Of a stretch of DNA of 64,000 bases, positions 45,002 to 56,964 are shown piece by piece. Under the pieces are notes generated by a model, which worked only from the letters and a program-made list of their open reading frames with translations, made no database searches and was not told where the DNA came from. Position numbers and translations under genes: made by a program. Location of the stretch: positions 2,121,909 through 2,185,908 of the forward strand of contig JALRME010000001.1 in NCBI GenBank assembly GCA_026120035.1. Direction: 5' to 3'. Origin of the DNA: Coleophoma eucalyptorum. Lineage: Eukaryota; Ascomycota; Leotiomycetes; Helotiales; Dermateaceae. Each line of letters starts with the position of its first letter. Position 1 is the first letter of the stretch.

Positions 45002-46262
45002 TATGCAGTCGCACTAAAGGAGGATAGACCTGACGGGGTAACAACTCAATTGGCAGGAGATGGGGAAGGGAAGGGAGGAAAAGAAGACATCAAGGTGCTG
45101 CACTTCTTATAAGACTTTTGTCCCATAAAACTTTCCCGATAAGATTGTCAGGCACAGCAGAAGCTCCCTTGCAGGATGACAAGCTGGGAGCACTGCTCCA
45201 AGAGCTCGCTCGCAGCTACAACCCGGGCAGACAATGTACAAGAAATCCAGCATTGCACAAAAAGTGTGAATTGGAGGAATCAGTGCTAGCTGTGAAAGCA
45301 CGTGTGTCTTCCAGAAAGACTTGGCCGCTGCTTGGCTGCTGCTTGGCTGCTTAAGCCACTGCGAACTCAATTACGCAACGATTCTGACGGACTCTACCGC
45401 CCAGACGGGGATGACATGAACCAAGCATTTGTATGGCAGCATCGAAAAGCTGTTAGTCGGAGCCAGCTTCCCCCAGTGGAACACCAGCGGGCTGAATTTG
45501 CAGTTCTGTCGTGCGGCGCTGGGGTTTTGCTGGCTGGAATATACCTCGTTGTGATGACGCTTGTGCTAGGAGCATCTTGGCATCGCGGAGTGATAAGCTG
45601 CGTGTGAACGAACATCAACTTGATTCGTAGCAAACTCTTCTGCCAAGCAGTTGGCGCTCAATGTATAAGCTTCATTGCGGAAGGTAGCATGATATGCTCA
45701 TAAACGCCATGCCAGCCACAAGAAACCTCTGCTGATTTTTCTGCTTTGCACCGAGGACATCAATGAAAGAATGGAGCTGGAAGGACGGAGCTGAACCATT
45801 CTCCGAGCCGTTTAACGCAGCGCGAGCTAGACAAGCGATCGTTACAGCAGATTCGCTTTCACTTGCCGAGCTCGGTGATTGCTTACGAGTCACCACATAC
45901 TCACCAACCTCCTGTCACTATCACCTATGAAGAGGTCCAATGTTTGCCCTCCGTAGTATAAACCATAAAACTCAATCAATTCTTAAAAACGACATCTGGC
46001 ATAGATCCCTTGGTTCTTAACCACCCGACAAGACCTTACTCTGTGAAGACTCCATCCCACCCATAATAATAACATTATACATTTCCATCCTTCCCATGTC
46101 TCTCACACTTTCCAAAAGAAAAAAAAACATCGCGAAGCCACCAAGCGCCGTTACACTCGCTGTATTTATATGTCCTGCAACAGGAGCAAATGAAGTACCA
46201 AAGAAGCATACCAACAAACGCCAGGCGTACATGTACATGATCATTTATTTCTCTTTCTCGTA
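45002..46262. other. intergenic, no gene supported
   Basis: About 1.26 kb. The first part is the promoter side of the alkaline phosphatase; the last part is the 3' flank of the spindle pole gene. A short gcttggctgct run sits near 45325-45350. Open frames here lack motifs. Confidence 0.45.
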
Positions 46263-49200
46263 TCAGGGCGGGCTGGCATTCCTCATTTCTTCTCGTATAC
46301 GTTCTCGTTCCAATTCAGCTGCTAATTCGGCATTTTCTCGACTCTTCTCCTCGAGCCTTTGCCTGGCACTCGAGCGGTCTAGCTTTCGTGCTTCGCGCTC
46401 GGCTTTAAGTTTGTACTCCAATTCTTGCAAACGTACCTGCCATCGCAGGTCAGGCTTGTATTCATCGTTGACTGCTCCAGCCGTCGTGAGACGTTCAATA
46501 GTCTCTGAAGCTGTATTGGAACTGTGTCGTGTCATGGTAGAGGTACGTGATTTGTCCGAGGTTCTGCTGCGAGATCCCGTAGCACGAGGACCTGTCGGAA
46601 TGGACGGGGCTGGAGAGCCATGTTCTTCGTAGGCACGAGATTGAACTTCCATAGCCGCCCGAAGAGATGAAACCTCAGTTTTCAAACTCTTGTTTACATC
46701 CCGGAGCTTGGTGATTTCTGCTTTTCCGTCTGTGAAAATCGGAATGCCAGATTTTGTCATTACTTCCAAGCGATCAATCCTTTTGCTTCGAACGTCTAGG
46801 TTGTACTCGAGGTTTTGATACTCTTTCCAGAGATCCCGCTCAACAGTACGGATCTGCGACTTGAAATTCGTAATGATAGATTCAAGATGCTTCACGGCCG
46901 CAAGGAGGTTCTTACTGAAGCCCGGAAGCATGGTAGAGACCGCCTCAAGAGATGGGAGGGCACGGCCATTGATCAAACTATTATTATGAGTCCAATCAGT
47001 GCCACACAAAGCTGATAAACGATTCCACATGTTGAGGAGAATGTTGTTCCGCTCCGTCAGCTGTTCTTTGAAAGTGGCTTCCAAGTTTGTCATCTTTTTT
47101 CGATCCTGTGCTCGAGCAGTCTCTAACTCGAGTACACGTGACTCTTGCTGTGTCAAAGTCCTTGAAGTATGTTGTTGGGTCTTCTGGTACGTTTCAAAAG
47201 TGTGCTTCGTGGTTCTGTGAGATTGCCGTTCCTTTTCGAGTATTTCTGCAAGTTTGCGGGATTCCAATCCATGTGACTCTAGAAGAGCATCTCGTTGCTT
47301 GATAATCCGCTCTTTCTCAGCGAGTGAAGCCTTGGTGCTGTCGAAGTCTCGAATAGTATTCTCAAGTTCTCGTTGAAGCTTAGCAATCGACTATGAAATG
47401 TTAGTTGTGTTCATACGTAAGAGGTGCATAGATATACTTTGAGGAAACTGGATCGGGTCCCACCAAGATCCCCTAATGCTTCTCGAAGATTGCTTTCGAG
47501 CTCAGTTAGTCTCTCTTTCCATTCTGCTGCCTCGACCTCCTTAGATGTCAGGATCTTGCGCAGTCTTCTAGCCTCATCTTTGGCGTCTGAAGCCTCACGA
47601 TTGAGATCATTCACAAAAGCCTGTACCTCTTCCTTTTCTTCGGCAGCCACAACATCCCTCTGATGCCGCTCATCTTCAAGGCGTTGTCCAAGCTCCTTAC
47701 CACGGCTTCTCTCCTCTTGTAGATTCTGCTCCAGATTACGTATGGCAGCTTCCATATCACCCATCTTGATCTTATCGTTGTCTTGCTCTTCTCGCAAAAA
47801 TGCAATCTCTCCTTGGCTGGACTCTTGTTGCACTGTCAAGCGATTGATCTTGCCGTTGGCCTCCACAAAATTGGCTTCCAGCTGCTCGAGCTCCTTATTG
47901 GCTTCTTCAAGTTCTTTCTCCAATTCTTGGATTCGTTTTAAGTGAGTTTCCTGGTCATCCTCCAGCCTCACCAAAGCCTCGCTCATAGATCTCATTTCAT
48001 TTTGGAGGGCATTGAAGTTCTCGGTCGTGTCGGTGACTTCGCCGTGCAACCGCTCGATCTCCTGGTTTGCCTCGTCCATTTCAGCAGCAAAACCATCAAG
48101 CTCTTCCTGGGCCTCTTTCCGCAGGGCGTCAAACATATTCTCTGCTTCTTCCTGGCCTTGTAAGGCTTCATCTCGGTCAGCTTGCATGGTAAGTAAATCG
48201 CTTTCCGCAACTTCCAAGGCCTCCTGAAGTTCCTCAACAAGTACTTCGGCATTTTTCTTTTGCTCGGCAGCAGTCTCAAAGTCGGCCATACACGAATCAA
48301 GTTCTCGCTCAAGCTCCTGACTCTGCAATTTGAGGCTGTTCATCTTGTCTCGGAGTTCCGCATTCTTGTTCTCGTATTCTTCACGTTCGGTATCGGACAA
48401 GCCAGTTTGTCTGGTGGCAGCGCTCATTCGTGACGAGGATCTTACATGGGCTCCAGCTCTTGATGCAGACCGCTCGAATATGCTTTCGCCAGCAACTGAT
48501 CCACCTGCTCTTCGTTGACCGAGTTTTAGGTCCTCAATCTCTTGATAAAGCAGCTCCTTCTCTCGACGACGAGATGTCAGCATTGAAGTCTGTGCACCAA
48601 CTTCCCGTCGGAGCTCGGCATTCTCATGTCGAAGTTGTTCTGCTTCTCTCCGAAGTTCGTCTGCTAGAGTGCTTGCTTGACTGAAAGCACCATTCCGTTC
48701 ATCAATCCGACCAGAAAGCTCTGAGTTTGGTCTAGACTCTCGCGAAGGAGACATTGTGCGCTTCTTTGTGATGTTGTAGATATTAGTTGTATGGTTGAGC
48801 CCAGGCATTCCATTAGCTGATACTTCAGTCTTCAAGCGGAATATCTCGTCGCGTAATTTCTTATTATCTTCGTCGGACTGCTCCCGACGAGCTGTCTCTT
48901 GTTCGAGCAGATCCTTCCAGACATCCATTTCTTCCCTAGCATCAAGATTCTGTCCTTGTCTTTCGCCAATATTTCGAACAACCTCTGCCAGATTTCTTTT
49001 CTCATTCTCGCGAGCAATACCCTCCTTCCTCAGCTTTTCAATCTCGTTGGCATACTCCTCAACCCGTTCACGGAGGTATATCAGTTCCTCCTCGCGCTCC
49101 TGAGCACCCTCTTGATCAAACCACCTAGGACTCTGATCTTCGGTGGAAGTACCTGATCGAGCTGTATCTGGTCTACCCTCGTTCTCCTTCAGCTGCTTTT

Positions 49201-50803
49201 CGAGCTCCTTGACTTTGCGCCTTAGGGCCTTATTGTCACGTTGCATCACGGCCAGTCCTGTTTTCAGCTCAACGTTCTCTGAGATCATCTCTTTAACGCC
49301 TTCTTCCGAGAGCTTATCAAGCCTATCGCTCAAAAACATGACTTTAAGCTTTAAGTCGAAATTTTCTTTGGAAAGACGTTCAATGGTACTGCTCTGTTCC
49401 TTGAGAGTTAAATTCCTACCACTCTTCCCCAAGCTTGTGGTAGAAAAGCTAGAGCGTTTATTAGGGGAAGACACGCCGCTCTTGTTGCGGTATTCCTTAA
49501 CCAAAGATTCAGGAACATGGACATTTCGAACATGTCGAGCAATTATGGTGTCCGTAGGTGCTGCTAATGCCCTGCTGTTTGCTCGGGGAGTTTCTGGCGC
49601 AGGTCCGTCATCATCCATCTTACGTCCCCGATTCCGTTCTTCCTCAGTCAGTGTAGCTAAGCTGCGGTCACGTCCCTGGTTGGCCGATTCATTTCCGGAA
49701 TCATCAACACCAGAAGCCATGCTGCCTAGACTTACGGAACGTGACAGGCCGGCACTACTCGTACGTGATGTGCCATTTTCGGGAACTGCGCCACCAGATT
49801 GAAGGGCGTAATCAGCGCCATAATGGTTATCATCGTCTTGAGAATCTGGATTGGTGATAAATGATGACTGCGAAGACCTCTGGCTGGCGTGTCTGCTTCG
49901 AAGGAACTTTGGTCTTCTACTCCTTACCGACAACAGGCCATGCCCAGGAGTACTTCCTGCATCTGTCAAACTTTGACTGGAGGCATGATGGCGCACGGTT
50001 GACTGTCCATCAGAGGATTCTGCATATGATTGCAATCTTGGTCTCTTTGGAGTCGCTTCTAAGTCTTCCGGCTCATGATTCTCCTCAGTTGTATCTTCCG
50101 CAGTTTCATAACCCCTCCCCGTACTTGCCGCTGATACTGCCCGAGATATTGTTCGTGCAGCCGCGGCAGCAGTAGGTGAGGATGACATAGTTTCCAGAGT
50201 TGAGGTAGTGTTGCCATCTTCATCCATAGAGCTATGGTCAGGATCGGGTGATCCGGCCCTCGTAATACCAGGTGTTCGGTAAGCATTATCAGGCGTGGGA
50301 GGAGACTTGTATCCATGGTTCGGGAGTTCCTCCTCTGGCTTCTTTTTTGGGGTATTGACTTCTTCAATTGAGCTTAAGTTGCCTTTCACTTCATGAGGTT
50401 CACCATCCGAAAGATATGTATCATCGCCACCTGGTCTAGTTGGCGCAATCGGTGATATTGCCGGTAAAAAGCTTGACTCAACATCGTTCAAGTGTCTCTG
50501 CATTTCCTTCTCATCCAGCTCCATGAGCTCATCATTTTCGCTGTGGTTGTAGAGCATACTGCTATCGTTCGGAGGTGGTAGGGAGGGTAGCGCAGCATGG
50601 TGGAGACTGGGCATGCGATTGTTCTGCACGGCAGCCTTTGCATTTGCATTCGCAAAGATGGAGTCTTCGAATTCTAGCTTGGTTGGAGAAAGGTCATCGA
50701 GATCCTCTGCGCCAAACCCGCCCGGGATTTTCCTCGAATCCTTGAGCGCTGTCTGAGGACGCTCCTCTGCCGCCATGTCTGAATGTTCTTCTTCCTCCGC
50801 CAT
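46263..50803 (-). CDS. apsB: Mto1/ApsB-type spindle pole / gamma-tubulin tether
   Basis: Two exons, 50803..47438 and 47390..46263, encode 1497 residues. The first 450 are disordered and Ser/acidic-rich. At about 455-515 lies a centrosomin motif 1 region (LTLKEQSSTIERLSKENFDLKLKVMFLSDRL), which recruits and activates gamma-tubulin complexes. Long coiled coil follows to about residue 1400. The C-terminus (RWQVRLQELEYKLKAEREARKLDR...) matches the MASC region that targets such proteins to spindle pole bodies and septal MTOCs. ApsB of Aspergillus and Mto1 of fission yeast are the characterised homologues. The start was set at the ATG at 50803 rather than an upstream TTG. The 47-nt intron has a weak GTATAT donor. 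A Pcp1-type relative is less likely. Confidence 0.88.
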
Positions 50804-52595
50804 CGTCAATGTGACCAACGCGTGTCATATGTGTCTGCAGTCGAAATGGGAGAGAAATCGCGGTTGCTGGCGGTTGTCTTTATCGAGGTGACGCGCTCGG
50901 TCCTAGTTAGGGGGCAGTCGCAATGGGTGTAGTGCGCGCCGGTCACTAACTGTCTTGGACCATCAGTAAGAAAATGGTGGAAATAAATTCAAGATCAAAC
51001 GGCGGTATTTGTGTGGGTCATGTCAATATTGTTGTCACCATAGCAAAGCAGAGGACTTGAGAAGGGTCGAGAATAAAAAGTGTCGTTAAGAGGATCTTCG
51101 CAAGGGCATCGTGGATTTGCTGGCACTGTTTTGAAGCACACAGCAAAAGTTGTCGCGACAGAGACCGGCATAGGCTGGCAGGGGATTGGATTAATTGTCC
51201 GCTTAATTATTGTTGATTGGTGGAAGCTGCACAATTGTCTCAGTCGCGGTGCTGATAAGCACGTGACTAGACATAAATAGTACCAAACTTGTGAAGAGTG
51301 GTAACATCTTTACATCTCCACTTGAGCTTGATCATCTTGGATAACAACTCTTGTATGTCAAAGCGTTCAATTTTTGCGGGGGTTTATTGATTTTGAGGCT
51401 CTCTTTATGGTAACTCTCTGATTACGTCTTACCAGCTTATGGTCTCAAGAATGATAGTCTTGTACATGACAGCCACTTTGGCTTTGCTGCGGAAGAGAGA
51501 GAGAGAGAGAGTGGAGACCACAAGGCTTCTTTAGGTGGATATACGATTTCTTTGGCCTAGATTTTAGTCATTGGGTTTCTGAACGTTGTTGTGGAACGTC
51601 GTCGCCCGAACAGCCGAGAGTTCAAAAAGTACTTGCGGGGAGTTGAAATACCTCAAACACTTTGGTCTAGAAAGATCCGCACCTGATGTACATGATCGAG
51701 TTATCTCTAGAGATTTTGCCTTGGAAAGGAGTCTTAGTATTCTTCGCAATACCCAATGTACAGTATACTTGCCATCGTGTAACCAGCATGTCTCAAGTCT
51801 GTGCAGCATTGCAGTAGAGCAAATAAGATGTGCACATAAGGGAAGAGAGCCGTTGCACATCACATGGAGAAACAACGGTGCTATAGGAGAGATAGTTTGG
51901 ACTCGTTATCCTCTCGTACGCAGCCGAGGACTGCGTTGCCAGGACTAAGGATACTTTTTAGGAAAATTCCATCGCCGAGTAGAACCTTCAACCATAACGG
52001 AGCAAGATGGCAACTCTAAACCTCCAGACTTGAGCTCAATTCATCAATCGCAACCAATGCAGCTGACCTCACAGCTGGACAGGGTCTCCTCCCAAGGCGC
52101 GCTTTGTTTTCAGCTCGTATGGTCCGGTAACAAGCTCGCTTAGCATGTGCCAAAGGCTCCTCCCCTGCACGCTGCAAGCAAACGAGCAAAGCAGCAGCAG
52201 CACAGACAAACAGCCAACCAGCCAACCCAGCTCACACCACAACCCACCTTATGACGTATCCTGAAAGCATCTCGATTTAGAACCCCGCCTCAGGGACCTC
52301 TTGCTACTTACGCAGGAATGTTGAACACAGCTAGCATTGGTTCAGGAACCAAGTTTCAGGTCTGGGCTAATAGTGGTCGTACTAACATAGTGAAATAAAC
52401 AGGCTCAGGGTAAGGACGGAGGACGGAATGATGAAAGATGGAAGGACTAGCTCTTTCTCTTCTGGGGGGTATATAGACCTTGATTTCTCTCCCCCCTCCT
52501 TCTATTCTTCTCTGTATTAACTCCAAGCAACAATCACTTCACTTCACTTTACTTCACCTTTAAAGAATCTCACTTCAAACCAACCCACATACAAA
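50804..52595. other. 1.8-kb divergent promoter region
   Basis: Separates the divergent spindle pole gene and small hydrophilic-protein gene. A GA microsatellite (about ten GA units) lies near 51492-51512. No gene is supported; the open frame at 51586-51948 has no recognisable features. Confidence 0.45.
52470..52585 (+). promoter_or_regulatory. TATA-like box and CT-rich leader
   Basis: TATATAG at 52470-52476 lies 120 bases before the start codon at 52596. It is followed by C6/T-rich runs containing CCCCT, a stress-element core, and by several CTTCA/CTTTA repeats. This is the usual layout of strongly expressed fungal stress or housekeeping promoters. Function is inferred. Confidence 0.5.
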
Positions 52596-52979
52596 ATGGA
52601 TTTTATCAACAAGGCAAAGCAGATGGCAGGTAGCAGTGGCAACAATAACACCGCCATGAACAACAATGCCGCAGGCGGAGCTGCCAACAACAACGAGGAC
52701 TACGGTGACAAAGGTAAGCACGTTAAGAGATCTTCGCTTTCGTTACACAGAGTCTATCACAGGATCAATGCTAATGCTTCTTACTCGCTAGGACTTGACT
52801 TCCTCGAGAAGAAGACCGGACACACCATGAACCGTGACACCAACGAGAAGATCACTGATGGAGCTCGTAACCTTTACGAGAAGGCCACTGGGTAAGCTCT
52901 TTTCTCCGCTCTCGTACTGAATATCATGATGGCTAATGCGCAAACTAGAAACAAGGTCGACCCTAAGTACTCTAACTAG
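52596..52979 (+). CDS. small hydrophilic stress-type protein, 82 aa
   Basis: Three exons (52596..52713, 52792..52891, 52949..52979) encode 82 residues. It starts MDFINKAKQMAGSSGNNN, continues with Asn/Ala/Gly-rich sequence, then DYGDKGLDFLEKKTGHTMNR and ITDGARNLYEKATGNKVDPKYSN. It is hydrophilic, without cysteine, signal peptide or membrane segment. Amphipathic repeats of the K-x-x-T-G type suggest a hydrophilin or LEA-like protein of the kind induced by starvation or stress in fungi. Splice junctions complete GLDFLEKK and ATGNKVD exactly. The TATA/CT-rich promoter suggests high expression. The exact role is unknown. Confidence 0.82.
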
Positions 52980-53640
52980 ACTACAGACTTTGATGGGGAA
53001 GTAATGATACCCAAACGGATGTGTGCGGAGTACTGGGTCATGGATGACATGGGTTTGGGATAAATTAGTTTAATCAAACCACGATTCCTTCAAACTCTTA
53101 TCTTGTGACTTGATATGGAATACATGTGCATCACTCAATAATGGCACAATCCCCAGTATTTGCTATTCTGTACAACCTCTTGCACTCCCGACCTAGAAGG
53201 AGTTAGTCGAGATAAACAGGTTGACTTGTTTCACCATCATCTTGATTTTTGTAGGAATGAACATGTGAATTCTACAGTAATACACTGCCCAAAGTCGTCT
53301 GCGATCGATTGGATCGACCCGAGATGAATATATACTTCTTATGACACAAACTAAAGTGTGTATGAACATCCAAATCCGCTCCTATATACATTCCTAGCAT
53401 ATCTACTCTTTAATCCCAGCCAGTAACTCCGGTGTATGCAAATGTAATCCAGGGCTGAGAAATGAAAACCATGCCATATGCAATACTTCATACCTTCCCC
53501 TCCAAAAAATGCGAGAAAATGAAACCCTCTTTCCCGTCACCAACCTGGTGTACTCCCCCATTCCGTACCCCTCATATCTTCGTACTCATGATTGACTTCC
53601 TCAAGCTTAGAAACTGCAGGCAGAATCAGGGCATAATCGT
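52980..53640. other. convergent 3' flank, nothing seen
   Basis: Lies between the small hydrophilic-protein gene and the MARVEL-like gene on the other strand. AT-rich with possible polyadenylation signals. The open frame at 53462-53665 overlaps the next gene antisense and is not supported. Confidence 0.45.
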
Positions 53641-54356
53641 TTATGCGTCGTCACGGTATACTTGATAGGCCATGATCATCATCCAGAACAAGAAGATCGT
53701 TCCAACGAGTTGGAATGCCCAAGCAGCTTGCCAGCTTTGACCTGTAACAGCAGTCTGTTAGTATAGTAATTCCAACTGCGGCTCTTCAGATTAGTGAAAC
53801 AAAGACTTACATATACTATGTTGTTCCAACCAAGCCAGTGTAGCTTCATTCGCGCCTGTGCTACTCTGCAGCAGATTACAATTCGAGTTGACATTGCCGA
53901 CAGGGCCCCAGAGCTCGATACTCGTCACGATCAAGCCGACCAAGAATAGAATGAAGAGGATAAAACTACCCAAGATCACGATTCCCGGCAGTAGTTGTCG
54001 CTGTGCGATGAGATAAAGCATGATCAGGACGAAAAGGATCCCTATAGACCCCACGGTTACCCAATATGGAAAATACCTAGAGGAAAACAGTCAGCTTATT
54101 CAAAAGAGGGCCGGGAAGCTCTTGTCGGCATGCGCTTCAAGAAGTTAGTAAAGGGATAAAAGAAAAAGACATACCAAGGAATCCCAAGCCGTAGCTGATT
54201 CTGCACCGAAATGAAACTTGCAAAGATCCCAAGAATCGTGGCCGATGCCACGAGCATGATCAGGATCCAGAAATTGAGCTGGAGAGCCGGCCAGTGATAT
54301 TTCGTACGCACGCGCTGTACGACGATTTCCGTCATTGTGCTCTCTGTCGACGCCAT
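53641..54356 (-). CDS. four-TM MARVEL-like membrane protein
   Basis: Three exons (54356..54175, 54076..53811, 53741..53641) encode 182 residues. After a short hydrophilic N-terminus there are four hydrophobic segments: about 28-48 (LNFWILIMLVASATILGIFAS), 65-85, 90-112 and 155-175. An extracellular-looking loop with Cys and WGPVGNVNSNC lies before the last one. This is the topology of fungal MARVEL-domain proteins of the plasma membrane and eisosome or vesicle trafficking type; no catalytic residue is seen. All junctions are canonical. The divergent neighbour region leads to arginase about 1.5 kb away. In some fungi relatives are labelled 'arginase-like', a name the sequence does not support. 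Confidence 0.82.
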
Positions 54357-55872
54357 TGTAGGCTATATATGTAGTGTAAGGTACGCAGGGTCTCGAATCA
54401 AGGGGATTGCGCGCTTGCCCTCTTCTCACGAGGAGATGGAGTTGTGATGATAGACTGGTGTATCGAGAGCAAAAACCAATACTGGCGCAAACTCGATAGG
54501 ATCGCAAGACTCGTGCTGTGTCGAATCGCGCGCAATTAGGTCTCGTCGTTGTCGCGCTCCACTTTCTTGTCGCAAACTCGTCCAAGGTCCAACTCTCTTA
54601 AATTCTCCCAATTGTAAGAACAAAGCTATTTGGTTTCGAAGGTACCAAGTCCCGGTATATATACCCTCGTTCAAGCAATTGCCAGTCGAGATTGAGTCGT
54701 GGCAATGACACAACAAAACAAGCAGGTCGTCGACCTTCTACGCGCGCAGAGGGCGAAAAAGTCACCGCCTGACTTCTCGTTTGCAATCTTTTTCTTAGAA
54801 GTTCCCACTTGCCGCGGATACTGCACGTCTCGAGCGCCGAAGGGGTCCACGTCGTCGCTGTCCTGTCGTATCGCTTGTGCTGTAGGATGGTGTATTGTTG
54901 TACTTGGTTCTTTGCTGGACGGGCTGGGGCTGGCCAGACTATCGCGAAGCGGATCTGCTGCCGATAAGAAGAGCGGAGAGGACCTTAACTTAAGCAAGCG
55001 AATGAGACAGTGGAAAGTGGTAGTCTGGTGGGTCGGTAATGAACGGCCCAACTCGAGCGTGAACTGTTGTACAAACCCAAACAGAAGATAATGGATAATG
55101 CAGACGTGGCTCGGCTTGGAGAGAAGGCGACAGGTCTCGAATAAGGTAGGAATGAGGTATTGTGTGCTGGAAGTCTTGGGCGCAAAGAAAACGAGGATCA
55201 AAGCAGGTATTGGGCGACCGCTGAACCAAGTTTGCGCGAAAAGGCTGGGAACCAGGGCGAGTCACTAAGAAAATCGGTGGCAGGTCAAGACCTGACCGAC
55301 ACATGAACTGCCGACCCATGTTCATCACACAGTATTATCATAGTCTTTCTCTCCACGAAAGTATGTCTAGTGCATTTCGCCATGTTCTGTATGAATACAC
55401 TTGTAAAATAATGCTTTAATGCTGTTCGGCGATAATCTTTCTGAAGGTTAAGGTAGATCTCATCCTATAGACAACAAGGTTCACCTTGGTCGCGGTTGTT
55501 GCCCCCGAGCGCCGAGGTCAAGAGAGGCGCACCAACCTCTAGGCTACGCGTACCCGCGAGGAATCGATCTCTGCCCTCGAGAGGATTGACTCGATATATT
55601 ATCTACAATATAATGATTTAATAGAGATTCATCTTGGTCCCCATTCTATACTTTAAGTCTGGCTTCAAAACAATGACCCCTTACAAGTTAAACTGTACGG
55701 TAAGAGTTATTAAACGGATTTATTCGGCTTCTGGCTATTTGGGCTACTGTATTGGTATCTACTCCTTCCCGTCTGATGTCATGCCTAACCACTCTTCTCT
55801 ATATGCGCGCAGAGCAAAGCACCCTCAAATGCACAGCAAAAGCCTCCCCCGAAATACACACATTTGCCCAAC
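54357..55872. other. intergenic with a tRNA-like patch
   Basis: About 1.5 kb. A GC-rich patch at about 55490-55590 has short stretches like tRNA box A and box B on the minus strand but in the wrong order. The open frames at 54699-55091 and 54671-55201 overlap each other on opposite strands and are not supported. Confidence 0.4.
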
Positions 55873-56964
55873 TCATAGAAGAGTCTCACCCAACGCACAA
55901 CGGACCAGAGAGCAGCCAGCTCTGACTGTTTGTTGTGCTCCAATATCGTTGACGCCTGGCTCTAACGTTGGGTTGACCTCAACCAAATCCATTGCGACCA
56001 GCGATCCAGTCTCATGAACACACTCAGCAATGAAGTCTCCCTCTCTCAAGGTCAAACCACCGCGAACAGGTGTTCCTGTGCTAGGTGCCCACATTGGGTC
56101 CAGAGCATCAACATCGAATGAAAGGTGAATAGGTGTATCGTTGCCGATGTGCCCAAGTGCCATGTCCATAACTTTACCAATACCATGTCTGTATAAGATA
56201 AGTATTAGTATACATAGCTATAACACACACGTCGTGCCGCTTACCTGTCAATGTCATGCATGCTGAATGCCTTAATACCGTTCTCTCTGAGAATTTTCTT
56301 CTCGCCGCGATCAATATCTCTCAAGCCAATGTAGACGAGCTTCTTTACACTGATCTTATTATCGTCCTTGATCCAACCAAATACGTCCTCACGCTTCTCT
56401 TCTGCCAGACCAGTCAAGAATGCAACAGGCATGCCATGGATGTTCCCTGACTCTGATGATTCCGGTGTATTGATATCCGCATGTGCATCAACCCAGATGA
56501 CAGCCATCTCTCGACCAAGGCGCTCGCGAATTGCCTTCGCTGTGCCAGAAATGGTTCCGATCGCAATCGAGTGGTCGCCTCCCAGAGTCAAGACACATCG
56601 TCCTTCCTTCGCCTGGTTGTAAACTTGCTCCGAGAGTTTCCGGGTAACTGCAGACACAGCAAGTGGGTTCTTCATGCCGCGATAGTCGGGATCGTCTTGG
56701 GGCATAAGTTCCTTGTAGGAATGTACGGTGTTGTCATGGTTCAAGTTGTAGCCTAGCTCCTCGTGAAGTTGAGTAAGAAGACCACTGGAAATCAGCGCAG
56801 AGGGTGCAGCATCGACTCCTGGTTTGCACTGCTTTTGTTAGATGTGTTGTGCCGTCTTGGTGGGGTTGTCTGCTTACTTGGCCGCCAGAAAAGCCGACAG
56901 CAACGACGCCCAGCTCGTCAGGCTTCGAGAGGAATTTTGGTTGAATCATTGAAGGGGTTGTCAT
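55873..56964 (-). CDS. arginase
   Basis: Three exons (56964..56878, 56828..56245, 56188..55873) encode 328 residues. The manganese-cluster motifs are all present: LGGDHSIAIG, WVDAHADINTP, LSFDVDALDP, and MDLVEVNPTLE near the C-terminus. GQCKPGVDAAPS at the exon 1/2 junction is the usual N-terminal substrate-side block. It hydrolyses arginine to ornithine and urea in the cytosol, the first step of arginine catabolism (CAR1 / agaA type). No signal peptide. Agmatinase is less likely because the length and the N-terminal block fit arginase. Confidence 0.95.

Noticed and set aside
51586..51948. A 120-codon open frame in the spindle-pole upstream region
   Set aside because: No motif or start context; it overlaps an equally long antisense frame.
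54671..55201. A 176-codon open frame upstream of the MARVEL-like gene
   Set aside because: It overlaps a long opposite-strand frame, has no motif, and looks like chance in GC-rich sequence.
55490..55590. Possible tRNA gene or SINE on the minus strand
   Set aside because: Box-A- and box-B-like strings occur in the wrong order, and no acceptor stem can be paired.
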